64,000 nucleotides of DNA from SZUA-368 sp028533045 (lineage in GTDB: Bacteria > Spirochaetota > Spirochaetia > DSM-2461): the NCBI GenBank assembly GCA_050031985.1, contig JBNAIG010000029.1:56626-120625 (forward strand), given 5' to 3'. Shown piece by piece: positions 17,860-25,183 of this stretch. A program made the translations under genes and the position numbers. Positions within the stretch are counted from its first letter, which is position 1. Every line of letters begins with the position of its first letter. The notes below the pieces were generated by a model that did not search any database, was not told where the DNA came from, and saw only the letters and a program-made list of their open reading frames with translations.

Positions 17860-18735
17860 CTAAATAAGACCCTGTCCCCGGAGCATCTCTCTCAGGATTT
17901 CCCGGTTCTCGTCGGAGGGAGGGCAGAGAGGAAGGCGGTACTCCTCTTCCAAAAGGCCCATGAGGGACATGCACGATTTTACAGGAATCGGGTTGGTTTC
18001 CAGGAACATGCCCTTGAAAAGGGGCAGCAGTTCGTAGTGAATAGTTTTCGCTTTGGTCAGATTTCCCTTACGGGCGGCGCCGACCATCTCTTCCATCCAG
18101 CGGGGGACAATGTTACTGGCCACGGAAATAACTCCGTTACCTCCCATCAGAGTAAGGGGCAGGGCCAGGTTGTCGTCTCCGGAGAGAACGGCAAAGTCCT
18201 TGGGTTTCTGATTAATCACGTCCATCATCTGGGAGAGATCCCCGCTGGCTTCCTTGACGGCCACGATATTCTCGTGCTTGGCCAATTTTAGGAGGGTAGG
18301 GGTTTCCAGGTTAACACCGGTCCGGCCCATGATGTTGTAAAGGACAATGGGAAGATCCACCGCATCGGCCACGGCCATAAAGTGACGGTAGAGGCCTTCC
18401 TGTGTCGGTTTATTATAATAAGGATTGACCAGTAGGGAGTAGTCGGCCCCCATATTCTTGGCCATTTTTGTCATTTTGATGGCTTCCCCGGTGCAGTTCG
18501 AACCGGTTCCGGCAATAACGGGCACCTTGCCGTCGGCCATTTTAACCACCATTTCCACCACGTCCATATTTTCTTCGATAGATACGGTGGGGCTTTCCCC
18601 GGTGGTTCCCATGGGTACCAGGCCGGAAATACCTTCTTTAATCTGAAAGTCCACTATCTTTTTAAGCGATTCCCTGTCGATTTTGAGGTTCTTGTCGAAG
18701 GGGGTTACGAGGGCTGTGAATACTCCTTCCAGCAT
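17860..18735 (-). CDS. dapA: 4-hydroxy-tetrahydrodipicolinate synthase
   Basis: 291 residues from the ATG at 18735 (MLEGVFTALVTPF), which has AAAGGAG seven bases upstream; an upstream in-frame codon at 18762 is less likely. TIM-barrel class I aldolase: GTTGESPT near residue 40, YNIMGRTG with the proton-relay Tyr, and IVAVKEASGD with the Schiff-base Lys. Condenses pyruvate and aspartate semialdehyde in the lysine/diaminopimelate pathway; spirochete peptidoglycan often uses other diamino acids, but dapA/dapB remain common. dapB lies directly upstream, separated by a large hairpin. Confidence 0.94.
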   Translation of the reverse strand: MLEGVFTALVTPFDKNLKIDRESLKKIVDFQIKEGISGLVPMGTTGESPTVSIEENMDVVEMVVKMADGKVPVIAGTGSNCTGEAIKMTKMAKNMGADYSLLVNPYYNKPTQEGLYRHFMAVADAVDLPIVLYNIMGRTGVNLETPTLLKLAKHENIVAVKEASGDLSQMMDVINQKPKDFAVLSGDDNLALPLTLMGGNGVISVASNIVPRWMEEMVGAARKGNLTKAKTIHYELLPLFKGMFLETNPIPVKSCMSLMGLLEEEYRLPLCPPSDENREILREMLRGQGLI

Positions 18736-18782
18736 GGCATGTCTCCTTTGGGCAAACGACATCTAGTCCCATATACGTCGTT

Positions 18783-18843
18783 GGCAGCGGGATTTAAAAT
18801 CCTCATGTACTTTTTGTACACTGCGGTTTTAAATCCCGCTGCC
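18783..18843. repeat. 17-bp perfect inverted repeat between dapB and dapA
   Basis: Arms 18783-18799 and 18827-18843 are perfect reverse complements (GGCAGCGGGATTTAAAA). The 27-base loop holds a second palindrome, TGTAC-TTTTT-GTACA (18806-18820). There is no T-run after the arms on the minus strand, so it is not a classical terminator. It could be a dispersed palindromic repeat or an mRNA-stability/processing element between the two cistrons. Confidence 0.8.
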
Positions 18844-18898
18844 GCCTAGCCTATGGAACAATCTGTTCGTTTTCTATATTCTGCCCGGTTTTAATTTA

Positions 18899-19645
18899 TT
18901 ATAGTTTAAAAAAGTCTTTAATGAAATCGTCTACGGTGAAAAAGCCTTTCTTTCCGTGGAGCCACTCTACGGCCATAACCGCTCCCAGGGCAAATCCGTC
19001 CCGGCTGCGGGCGGAGTGGGAGACTTCGATGGTGTCCGCAGGGGAATCCATGTAGACACGGTGGATACCGGGAATGTGGCCCCCCCTTACGGAGGCGATA
19101 TGAAGTTCTTCGTCTTCGATTCTGCGGTCCAGTTTTTCGAACTGCATTTTGGTCTTGCGGGGACAGCCTTTAAGAATGCGTTCCCCCGTGGTAATAGCCG
19201 TTCCCGAGGGGGAATCCTGCTTCATTTTGTGGTGGTATTCGGTAACCATGATATCGTAGTCGGGGATGTCGGCGATAAGCTCGGCGGCCCGTTCTGTTAG
19301 GGTAAAGAATATGTGGGCTCCAATGGAGAAGTTCGATCCGTAAAGGAAGGAGCCGTTTTTTTCCTTAAAGAGGGCCTCTATTTCGTCCTTCTTATCGTAC
19401 CAGCCCGTTGTTCCCACTACGGCGGGAACTCCCGATTCGGCATAGAGACGACAGTTCTCTTCGAAACCTTTGGACAGGGCGAATTCCACAACGCCGTCCG
19501 CCTTTTCCAGGACTTCAGGAGTCAATTCGGAGATATCCCCGTAGCCGCCCTTATCCACACGGGCAATAATGTTATGACCTCTCTCAAGGCTGATTTTTTC
19601 CACTAGACGGCCCATTCGGCCGTATCCGGTAATGACTAGATTCAT
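18899..19645 (-). CDS. dapB: 4-hydroxy-tetrahydrodipicolinate reductase
   Basis: 248 residues. N-terminal Rossmann fold begins LVITGYGRMGRLVEKIS; the C-terminal domain carries YDIMVTEYHHKMKQDSPSGTA with the catalytic His pair and Lys, and SVRGGHIPGIHRVYMDS. Reduces the DapA product with NAD(P)H. This is the first gene of the operon. Its start codon lies six bases after a TATTAT -10 box and has no ribosome-binding site, so the mRNA is probably leaderless. Confidence 0.94.
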   Translation of the reverse strand: MNLVITGYGRMGRLVEKISLERGHNIIARVDKGGYGDISELTPEVLEKADGVVEFALSKGFEENCRLYAESGVPAVVGTTGWYDKKDEIEALFKEKNGSFLYGSNFSIGAHIFFTLTERAAELIADIPDYDIMVTEYHHKMKQDSPSGTAITTGERILKGCPRKTKMQFEKLDRRIEDEELHIASVRGGHIPGIHRVYMDSPADTIEVSHSARSRDGFALGAVMAVEWLHGKKGFFTVDDFIKDFFKL

Positions 19646-19680
19646 GGGGTCATAATATAAGGATTGGCGGCAGATGGCAA
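19646..19680 (-). promoter_or_regulatory. dapB promoter with +1 at the start codon
   Basis: Read on the minus strand: TTGCCA (19680-19675), 17-base spacer, TATTAT (19657-19652), six bases, ATG (19645). The geometry is identical to that of the AraC gene at 13443. Confidence 0.75.
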
Positions 19681-19775
19681 GGGAGGGGTATTAAAAAAAC
19701 GGGGAATTTCCCCTATGGGGCAGCCCCTTTCATTGACTGACCGGATTCTATAGATTATTCTTGCAGCGAAGCCTT

Positions 19776-21242
19776 ATGGACAGGGAATTAAAAAACACAC
19801 TTATTAAAAATATTCTCAAACAGAGTTTAAGCCTTATTGGGGAAGAGACAGTCTTCCAGCGGCAGGGACAGGTGAATCTTGTCACCGGTGAGCCCGCGGC
19901 CTATTATTTGCGCCTCCAGAGGGAGGGAAAGGGACGTCTCGTATTAAGCGAGATGGTTATTCCCGAGGAGCGGGAGGAGACTCTCTCCTACTACTGGTCT
20001 TTCCGCCTTTCCGATTCAGAGCCGGAGCTGGTGACCTGCTCCAAGAACGACGGCCCCATGGAACAGAGTATTCTGGCCCGGGAGCTGGTGGACCTGCGGG
20101 AGAGACTTTCCGGCGAGGAGAACGGCGGTCGGAGGCCCTATCTGGAGCTTCCCGGCAAGAGTCGTCCCTTCAACAGCGCCATGCGCCCCTACGTAAAGAA
20201 GTCCTACTCCCATATCTACTTTCTCATTGCTTCGGCCGTTCTGGTATTCGGACTATTTACTACCATGTTTTCCGGTAACATCCAGTACAACCGGATGGTG
20301 CGGATTGTGAATCAGCTGGACAGGACGATCTCCTCCAGCGCCGCCCTTAACGAGAACGTGCTGGATGACTTGAATCGGCAGATCTCTACGGTTATGGCCG
20401 ATTTAGCTGCGGTGGAAGCGGGCCTCCAGCGGGAGCAGCAGAATCTGGAATTCAACCGTTTTAATATGTCCGAGATGGTTAAGCTTTCCGTTTCGGAGAT
20501 TCCCAGCTGGCAGAAAAACCGGCGCACCGCCTATTATTATCTATCCGCCCTCATTGAGCAGTCCGCCAGTTTTGGGGAGATGTACTACCACTTTACCCGT
20601 TTGCCCCAGTCGGAGAACGAAGCGAAACTTCTTTTGGCCACAGACCAGGAGAATATTCTGGAACTGGACAGCTATGACATCGTTTTCTCTCACTTGGTTT
20701 ATCCCGTGCGGAACGACGGGGGCGAAAATAACGGTAAGGGATATATTATCTCTTCCGGTTACACTTCGCAGCGGGCCAGCCCCCTGGGAGAAGGCGGCTA
20801 CCGGCCTCACTACGCGGTGGATATTATTAACATAAGCAATATTCTCAAGATTACCCCGGCCAATCGTTCGGAAATCCTGGTGCGTGATGAAGACACGCCC
20901 GGGGCCATTGTGGCGGTAGATGCGGGACGGATTATTGCCAACTCAGAGGACCATGACTACGGCTGGTATGTGGAGGTTGAGCATAAACTGACTTCCGAAA
21001 TCCGGGCCGCCTATCCCAACGTGACGCGCTTCACAACCTTTTATGCCCACTTAAAGGCTCCCTCCAATACGGTGGTAGGCGATGTGGTGGCTCAGAATGA
21101 AAAAATTGGTGATATCGGAAATACGGGAAAGTCTACCGGTCCCCATCTACATTGGGAAGTGCGTATCTATTCTGACTCGGGTAAGCAGCGGAATCTTTCG
21201 GGCGAATCCTTTGACGGGATTAATCCGCTTATCCTAATGTAA
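19776..21242 (+). CDS. Membrane-anchored M23 peptidase (LytM-like)
   Basis: 488 residues from ATG 19776; a TTG at 19761 is in frame but less likely. A cytoplasmic N-terminal ~150 residues precedes one membrane segment (IYFLIASAVLVFGLFTTMFSG, about 151-171), a coiled-coil region (about 190-235) and a C-terminal M23 domain. Metal and catalytic residues are visible: HYAVDI (His/Asp), FYAHL and GPHLHWEV. M23 enzymes cut peptidoglycan cross-links or, when degenerate, activate amidases; here the motif set looks complete. A large insertion (about residues 348-405) separates the first and later motifs. A TTGACT box lies at 19734. Confidence 0.88.
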   Translation: MDRELKNTLIKNILKQSLSLIGEETVFQRQGQVNLVTGEPAAYYLRLQREGKGRLVLSEMVIPEEREETLSYYWSFRLSDSEPELVTCSKNDGPMEQSILARELVDLRERLSGEENGGRRPYLELPGKSRPFNSAMRPYVKKSYSHIYFLIASAVLVFGLFTTMFSGNIQYNRMVRIVNQLDRTISSSAALNENVLDDLNRQISTVMADLAAVEAGLQREQQNLEFNRFNMSEMVKLSVSEIPSWQKNRRTAYYYLSALIEQSASFGEMYYHFTRLPQSENEAKLLLATDQENILELDSYDIVFSHLVYPVRNDGGENNGKGYIISSGYTSQRASPLGEGGYRPHYAVDIINISNILKITPANRSEILVRDEDTPGAIVAVDAGRIIANSEDHDYGWYVEVEHKLTSEIRAAYPNVTRFTTFYAHLKAPSNTVVGDVVAQNEKIGDIGNTGKSTGPHLHWEVRIYSDSGKQRNLSGESFDGINPLILM

Positions 21243-21707
21243 TTATTCCTCTTCTTCGTCCAGGAGTCCCGGGGCCATAAGGAAGTTCATTTCGTTTCGG
21301 GAGATGATTTCCCGGTCCTCTTCCCGGTCGTCCGAAAGGGACAGGGTGCCCCTTATATCACCAATGTCGGCCTGGTGAACTTCCAGTGCCCGCTGAAGCC
21401 TGGCACGGTCCTTGTCATCAAGGGGCCATTCGCTTTTTTCCTTTTTTAGGTAGCGGTAAAGGGTGTTGATGAACTTTTTCTTTTTTTTCATGAGGGAGTG
21501 AAGATAAAGGTTGCGATTGATGAGGTAGCTATTCTCCGTTAGGTCGGCGAAGATACTCTGTAGTGTTTCGTCGGTAAAGACAAGGAGCTCCATCGTCTTT
21601 TTATAGAACAAGTCCCTGTCCAGGTTCAGCTTAACCCCGTTGTCCAGCAGGTCGATGGTGCGGGAAAGATAAAAGAGATTGTCCTCGTAGTTCACATTTT
21701 CCGTCAT
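21243..21707 (-). CDS. Conserved-looking hypothetical protein, acidic C-terminus
   Basis: 154 residues, no signal peptide or membrane segment, largely predicted helix (YEDNLFYLSRTIDLLDNGVKLNLD, then a basic KKKKK stretch near 95-100) ending in DEEEE. Family not recognised. It runs toward the M23 gene; the two stop codons are directly adjacent, leaving no space for a terminator. It diverges from the ribosomal rpsF operon. Confidence 0.6.
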   Translation of the reverse strand: MTENVNYEDNLFYLSRTIDLLDNGVKLNLDRDLFYKKTMELLVFTDETLQSIFADLTENSYLINRNLYLHSLMKKKKKFINTLYRYLKKEKSEWPLDDKDRARLQRALEVHQADIGDIRGTLSLSDDREEDREIISRNEMNFLMAPGLLDEEEE

Positions 21708-21776
21708 GTTATCATTTTCGGACGAACCGGCGCTGTGGATTAACTTTTTATATATCTAATAATTGTCCCGGTCCTG

Positions 21777-21805
21777 TTGACATAGTTCTATGGTAATGAT
21801 AAATT
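21777..21805 (+). promoter_or_regulatory. Promoter of the rpsF-ssb-rpsR-rplI-dnaB operon
   Basis: TTGACA (21777-21782), 17-base spacer, TAAATT (21800-21805). The leader of about 50 bases contains a six-pair hairpin (TTGCCC/GGGTAA) before AAGGAGG, possibly a site for S6-S18 autoregulation; that role is inference. Confidence 0.6.
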
Positions 21806-21864
21806 GTTCGGGCCTCTTTATTTGCCCTGTATGGGTAAATCAATCTAGTCCGCAAGGAGGAAAC

Positions 21865-22146
21865 ATGAGAAAATACGAATTAATGGTTGTATTCGGAACT
21901 AAAGAGAACAAGTACGTTACCGGTGTAGAAGCGGTAAAAAAGGTCCTTGACAAGAGATCTGCCAAGATCGAATCCGAAGAGGATCGAGGCGATCGTGAGC
22001 TCGCTTACGAAGTAGAAAATGAGCAGCATGGTCACTACCATCTCTTTAACCTTGATATCGACCCCGAATCCATCGTTAAGATCGAAGAAGATCTTAAGCT
22101 CGTCGGTGAAATACTCAAGTACATTTTTGTAAGAAAAGAGGGCTAA
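21865..22146 (+). CDS. rpsF: 30S ribosomal protein S6
   Basis: 93 residues from the ATG at 21865, chosen because AAGGAGG lies six bases upstream and MRKYELMVVFG is the normal S6 N-terminus; an in-frame ATG at 21790 lies inside the promoter. The ferredoxin-like S6 fold continues with HGHYHLFNLDIDPESIVKIEEDLKL. S6 binds S18 on the 30S platform, and its gene is next to ssb and rpsR as in most bacteria. Confidence 0.96.
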   Translation: MRKYELMVVFGTKENKYVTGVEAVKKVLDKRSAKIESEEDRGDRELAYEVENEQHGHYHLFNLDIDPESIVKIEEDLKLVGEILKYIFVRKEG

Positions 22147-22152
22147 TCTATT

Positions 22153-22659
22153 ATGGCAGAGGACATTAACAAGGTTATGCTCGTAGGTAGGCTCACCCGT
22201 GATGCGGAGTTGAGTTATACGAATTCCGGCTTCGCCCTTTGTAAATTCAGCCTCGCCGTCAATAGAAGAAGGAAGCAGGGAGACCAGTGGGTGGATGAAG
22301 CGAATTTTTTCGATCTTCACCTGTGGGGCCGTAGAGGCGAATCGCTCAATTCCTATCTTACCAAGGGTACTCAGGTGGCCGTTGAAGGTCAGCTGAGACA
22401 GGAAAGATGGGAGCAGGACGGAGCCAAGAGAAGCAAAGTAACTATAGAGGCAGTTAACATTCAGCTTCTCGGAGGCCGTTCGGAAGGTTCATCCTATAAT
22501 CAGGGTGGCCAGTCAGGCGGTTACGGGAACAACAATTCCTATCAGCAGCAGCCCCAGAGGCAGGCGCCGCCGCAGAGCCAGAATTCCCAGTCCTTCGAGA
22601 GTTATACTCCCCCGTCTCAGCCGAGACAGGATAACTACGAGGACGACATACCCTTTTAA
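22153..22659 (+). CDS. ssb: Single-stranded DNA-binding protein
   Basis: 168 residues. OB fold in residues 1-110 (NKVMLVGRLTRDAELSYTNS, FFDLHLWGRRGESLNSYLTKG, VEGQLRQERWEQDG), followed by a Gly/Gln/Ser-rich disordered linker and the acidic tip YEDDIPF that docks replication and repair partners. Placed between rpsF and rpsR, upstream of dnaB. Confidence 0.96.
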   Translation: MAEDINKVMLVGRLTRDAELSYTNSGFALCKFSLAVNRRRKQGDQWVDEANFFDLHLWGRRGESLNSYLTKGTQVAVEGQLRQERWEQDGAKRSKVTIEAVNIQLLGGRSEGSSYNQGGQSGGYGNNNSYQQQPQRQAPPQSQNSQSFESYTPPSQPRQDNYEDDIPF

Positions 22660-22753
22660 GCTTACAAACCGGATGCCGGGCGGCGTTCCTATACCGTTCC
22701 GGATTAATTTACACCATGCTTGCCGTAGAGCAAGCCGCATTTAGGAGAATCAC

Positions 22754-23041
22754 ATGTCCGATACACAGGATAGAAATGAAAATAACGCTCCCAAAGAGCG
22801 TCCCGAAAGACCTTCCAGAGGTCCTAAGAGAACTTATTTCAAGAAAAAAGTTTGTAAGGTTTGCGCCAACAAACTGACTCTTGACTACAAAGATGTTGAT
22901 ACGCTCAAGCGTTTCACCACCGAACGGGGTAAGATCCTTCCCAGAAGAATTACCGGAACCTGTGCCAAGCATCAGAGAGCTCTTTCCAGAGAAATCAAGA
23001 GAGCCAGAGCTATCGCCCTTCTGCCCTTCGTAGCGCAGTAG
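22754..23041 (+). CDS. rpsR: 30S ribosomal protein S18
   Basis: 95 residues. The core CANKLTLDYKDVDTLKRFTTERGKILPRRITG and CAKHQRALSREIKRARAIALLPF is the S18 signature; two Cys residues (KKVCKVCANK) suggest the zinc-type form. The N-terminal ~30 residues are a basic extension. A 94-base gap from ssb contains a six-pair hairpin (GCTTGC/GCAAGC) just before the AGGAGA ribosome-binding site. Confidence 0.96.
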   Translation: MSDTQDRNENNAPKERPERPSRGPKRTYFKKKVCKVCANKLTLDYKDVDTLKRFTTERGKILPRRITGTCAKHQRALSREIKRARAIALLPFVAQ

Positions 23042-23065
23042 GAACACTAAAAACAGGAGACCGTA

Positions 23066-23527
23066 ATGAAAATTATTCTTAGTCAGGATATTGCCAATCT
23101 GGGTGAAGAGGGAGACGTTAAGGTTGTAGCCGACGGTTACGCCAGAAACTTCCTTATCCCCAAGGGTATGGCTGTTGTTTGCACCAAGGAAAATGTTAAT
23201 AACCTGGAGCAGAAGAAAGCGGCCATCGACAAAAGAAAAGAAGAAAAGAAAAAAGCCGCCCTGGGTCTTAAGGATCGTCTGGCCGGTGAAAATCTCGAGA
23301 TTGAAATGCCCGTTGGCGAGAAGGGCAAGCTTTTCGGAGCTGTTACTTCCCAGTCCATCGTAGACGAGCTGAACAAGCTTGGCATTGCAGTTGAGAAGAA
23401 AAAGATCGAAGTTCCCGAGCACGCCATTAAGATGGTGGGCAGCTATGTTGTAAAGGTTAAGCTTTACGGCGGCGAATCGGCCGATCTTAAAGTAGAAGTT
23501 AAGGGTATTGAAAAAGAGGAAGAATAG
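23066..23527 (+). CDS. rplI: 50S ribosomal protein L9
   Basis: 153 residues. N-terminal domain MKIILSQDIANLGEEGDVKVVADGYARNFLIPKGMAV is the canonical L9 signature; a long basic helix (KKAAIDKRKEEKKKAALGLK) joins it to the C-terminal rRNA-binding domain. Preceded by AGGAGA. Ends directly at the dnaB start. Confidence 0.96.
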   Translation: MKIILSQDIANLGEEGDVKVVADGYARNFLIPKGMAVVCTKENVNNLEQKKAAIDKRKEEKKKAALGLKDRLAGENLEIEMPVGEKGKLFGAVTSQSIVDELNKLGIAVEKKKIEVPEHAIKMVGSYVVKVKLYGGESADLKVEVKGIEKEEE

Positions 23528-24874
23528 TTGAATCCTCCGTCTCTCAAAGACAAAATACCTCCTTATAATGAGGAAGCGGAAGAGGCAGCCATCGGCGCTC
23601 TTCTGCTAAACTTCTCCGGAGACATACTGGATCTGGTTCTAGGCTTCGTCCATCCCGACGATTTCTATAAACCGGCTAACGGTAATGTTCTCCGGGCTAT
23701 TATGAACCTTTTTGACCGGGGAGCCGTTCCGGATATCCTTAGTGTCAAAGAGGAACTTAAAACCATGGATCTGCTCGAGAAATCGGGCGGAGCCGGTTAT
23801 CTGGCCCATCTGACCTCCTCGGTCCCCACTACGGCCAATGTTGAATATTACGCACGAATAGTTAAAGATTGCGCCGTAAGGCGAAACCTCCTCAATGTGG
23901 CTAATCAGATGATTGCCAATGTCCATTCCGATACGATCGATTCACGGAATTCCATAGAATCGGCGGAAAAGGAAATCTTTAAAATAAGCGACAGCCAGAA
24001 TAACGGTAACCTCAAGCCGGCCAAGGACATCGTCCGACGGGCCGTAGAGATGGTAGAGGAACGTTACAGGCAAAAAGGGGAGTTTACCGGGGTACCCTCC
24101 GGTTTTCCCGAACTGGACATGTTAACTTCCGGTTTTCAAAAGTCGGAAATGATTATTATCGGGGCCCGGCCTTCCATTGGTAAGACCGCCTTTGCCCTTT
24201 CCATGGCAGCCAATGTGGCGGTTCAAAAGAAAATCCCCTGCGGTTTCTTTACCCTGGAAATGTCCGATCTCTCACTCATGATGCGTCTTTTGGCACTGGA
24301 CGCTCGAATTAACTCGAATTCCCTGCGGACCGGTCTTCTTTCAAAGACGGACTTCCGCAAACTGGCCGATTCGGCAAGTCGCCTTTATGAATCGCCCTTT
24401 TATATAGAAGACACCCCCAATATCTCCCTTCTGGATATGCGTTCCATGGCCCGAAAAATGAAGGCCAAATACGATGTTCAGATTATTTTTATTGACTATA
24501 TTGGTCTTATTACGCCGGAAGATAAATCCACCCCTCGCCACGAACAGATGGCAGAGGTGAGCCGTTCTCTCAAGGCCCTGGCCCGAGAGTTGGATATCCC
24601 CATTGTCGTCCTTTCTCAGGTAGGGCGTCAGACCGAAGGTAAAGCCCCCGGTCTGGCTGACTTGCGTGAATCGGGAGCCATTGAGCAGGATGCGGATGTT
24701 GTTATGCTCCTCCATCGTGAAAGAATTGTTGACAAAAGCGGTGAAGGTGACGAAAATGGTATTAGAACGCAGATCATTGTTGCAAAGCAGCGTAACGGTC
24801 CCACCGACACGGTGGAGGTAATGTTTATTCCCCGTTATACCCGTTTTGAATCTATGACTCACCAAAACCCGTAG
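23528..24874 (+). CDS. dnaB: Replicative DNA helicase DnaB
   Basis: 448 residues from a TTG start immediately after the rplI stop. N-terminal domain (PPYNEEAEEAAIGALLL to about residue 150), linker helix, then RecA-type ATPase with Walker A GARPSIGKTAFALS (about 218-231), TLEMSDLSLMMRLLA, IIFIDYIGLI (Walker B) and the DnaB signature LSQVGRQTEGKAPGLADLRESGAIEQDADVV. It is the hexameric helicase that opens the replication fork. No intein or insertion is present. Confidence 0.96.
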   Translation: MNPPSLKDKIPPYNEEAEEAAIGALLLNFSGDILDLVLGFVHPDDFYKPANGNVLRAIMNLFDRGAVPDILSVKEELKTMDLLEKSGGAGYLAHLTSSVPTTANVEYYARIVKDCAVRRNLLNVANQMIANVHSDTIDSRNSIESAEKEIFKISDSQNNGNLKPAKDIVRRAVEMVEERYRQKGEFTGVPSGFPELDMLTSGFQKSEMIIIGARPSIGKTAFALSMAANVAVQKKIPCGFFTLEMSDLSLMMRLLALDARINSNSLRTGLLSKTDFRKLADSASRLYESPFYIEDTPNISLLDMRSMARKMKAKYDVQIIFIDYIGLITPEDKSTPRHEQMAEVSRSLKALARELDIPIVVLSQVGRQTEGKAPGLADLRESGAIEQDADVVMLLHRERIVDKSGEGDENGIRTQIIVAKQRNGPTDTVEVMFIPRYTRFESMTHQNP

Positions 24875-24889
24875 AAGGAGTAAGACATA

Positions 24890-25183
24890 ATGGCGCTCGA
24901 CGAAATCTATGACTTGTCAAATCTGAAAAATCACACGGAAGAGCTGGTTTTTAAAATAATGGAAGAGGAGTTGGAAAAGATTTCCGACGACGATATATGC
25001 AAATGTGAGGATTGTGTCCTCGATATGGTTTGCATCTCTTTGAATATGCTGCAGCCCCGCTACCGTGTATCTCTCATGGGTGCCATTTACAGCACCGCCC
25101 AGGACGGAGAGTTCGAAGATGTTGTCCGTAAGGCGGTAGGTGAGGCTATTGAAAAAATCAGCCTGAACCGAGGCCACGATTAA
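24890..25183 (+). CDS. ComFB family protein (candidate c-di-GMP receptor)
   Basis: 97 residues covering a whole ComFB domain: YDLSNLKNHTEELVFKIMEE, the CKCEDCVLDMVCISLNMLQPRYRVSL core with CxCxxC, and a terminal helix. ComFB was first described as a late competence protein; family members in cyanobacteria and others have been reported to bind cyclic di-GMP. It follows dnaB by 15 bases and is probably co-transcribed. Its stop overlaps the convergent gene by four bases. A GGDEF cyclase and an HD-GYP-like protein occur elsewhere in the window. Confidence 0.85.
   Translation: MALDEIYDLSNLKNHTEELVFKIMEEELEKISDDDICKCEDCVLDMVCISLNMLQPRYRVSLMGAIYSTAQDGEFEDVVRKAVGEAIEKISLNRGHD

Noticed and set aside
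18783..18843. Integron attC site
   Set aside because: The palindrome is imperfect only in its loop and lacks attC core sites; no integrase or cassette array is present.
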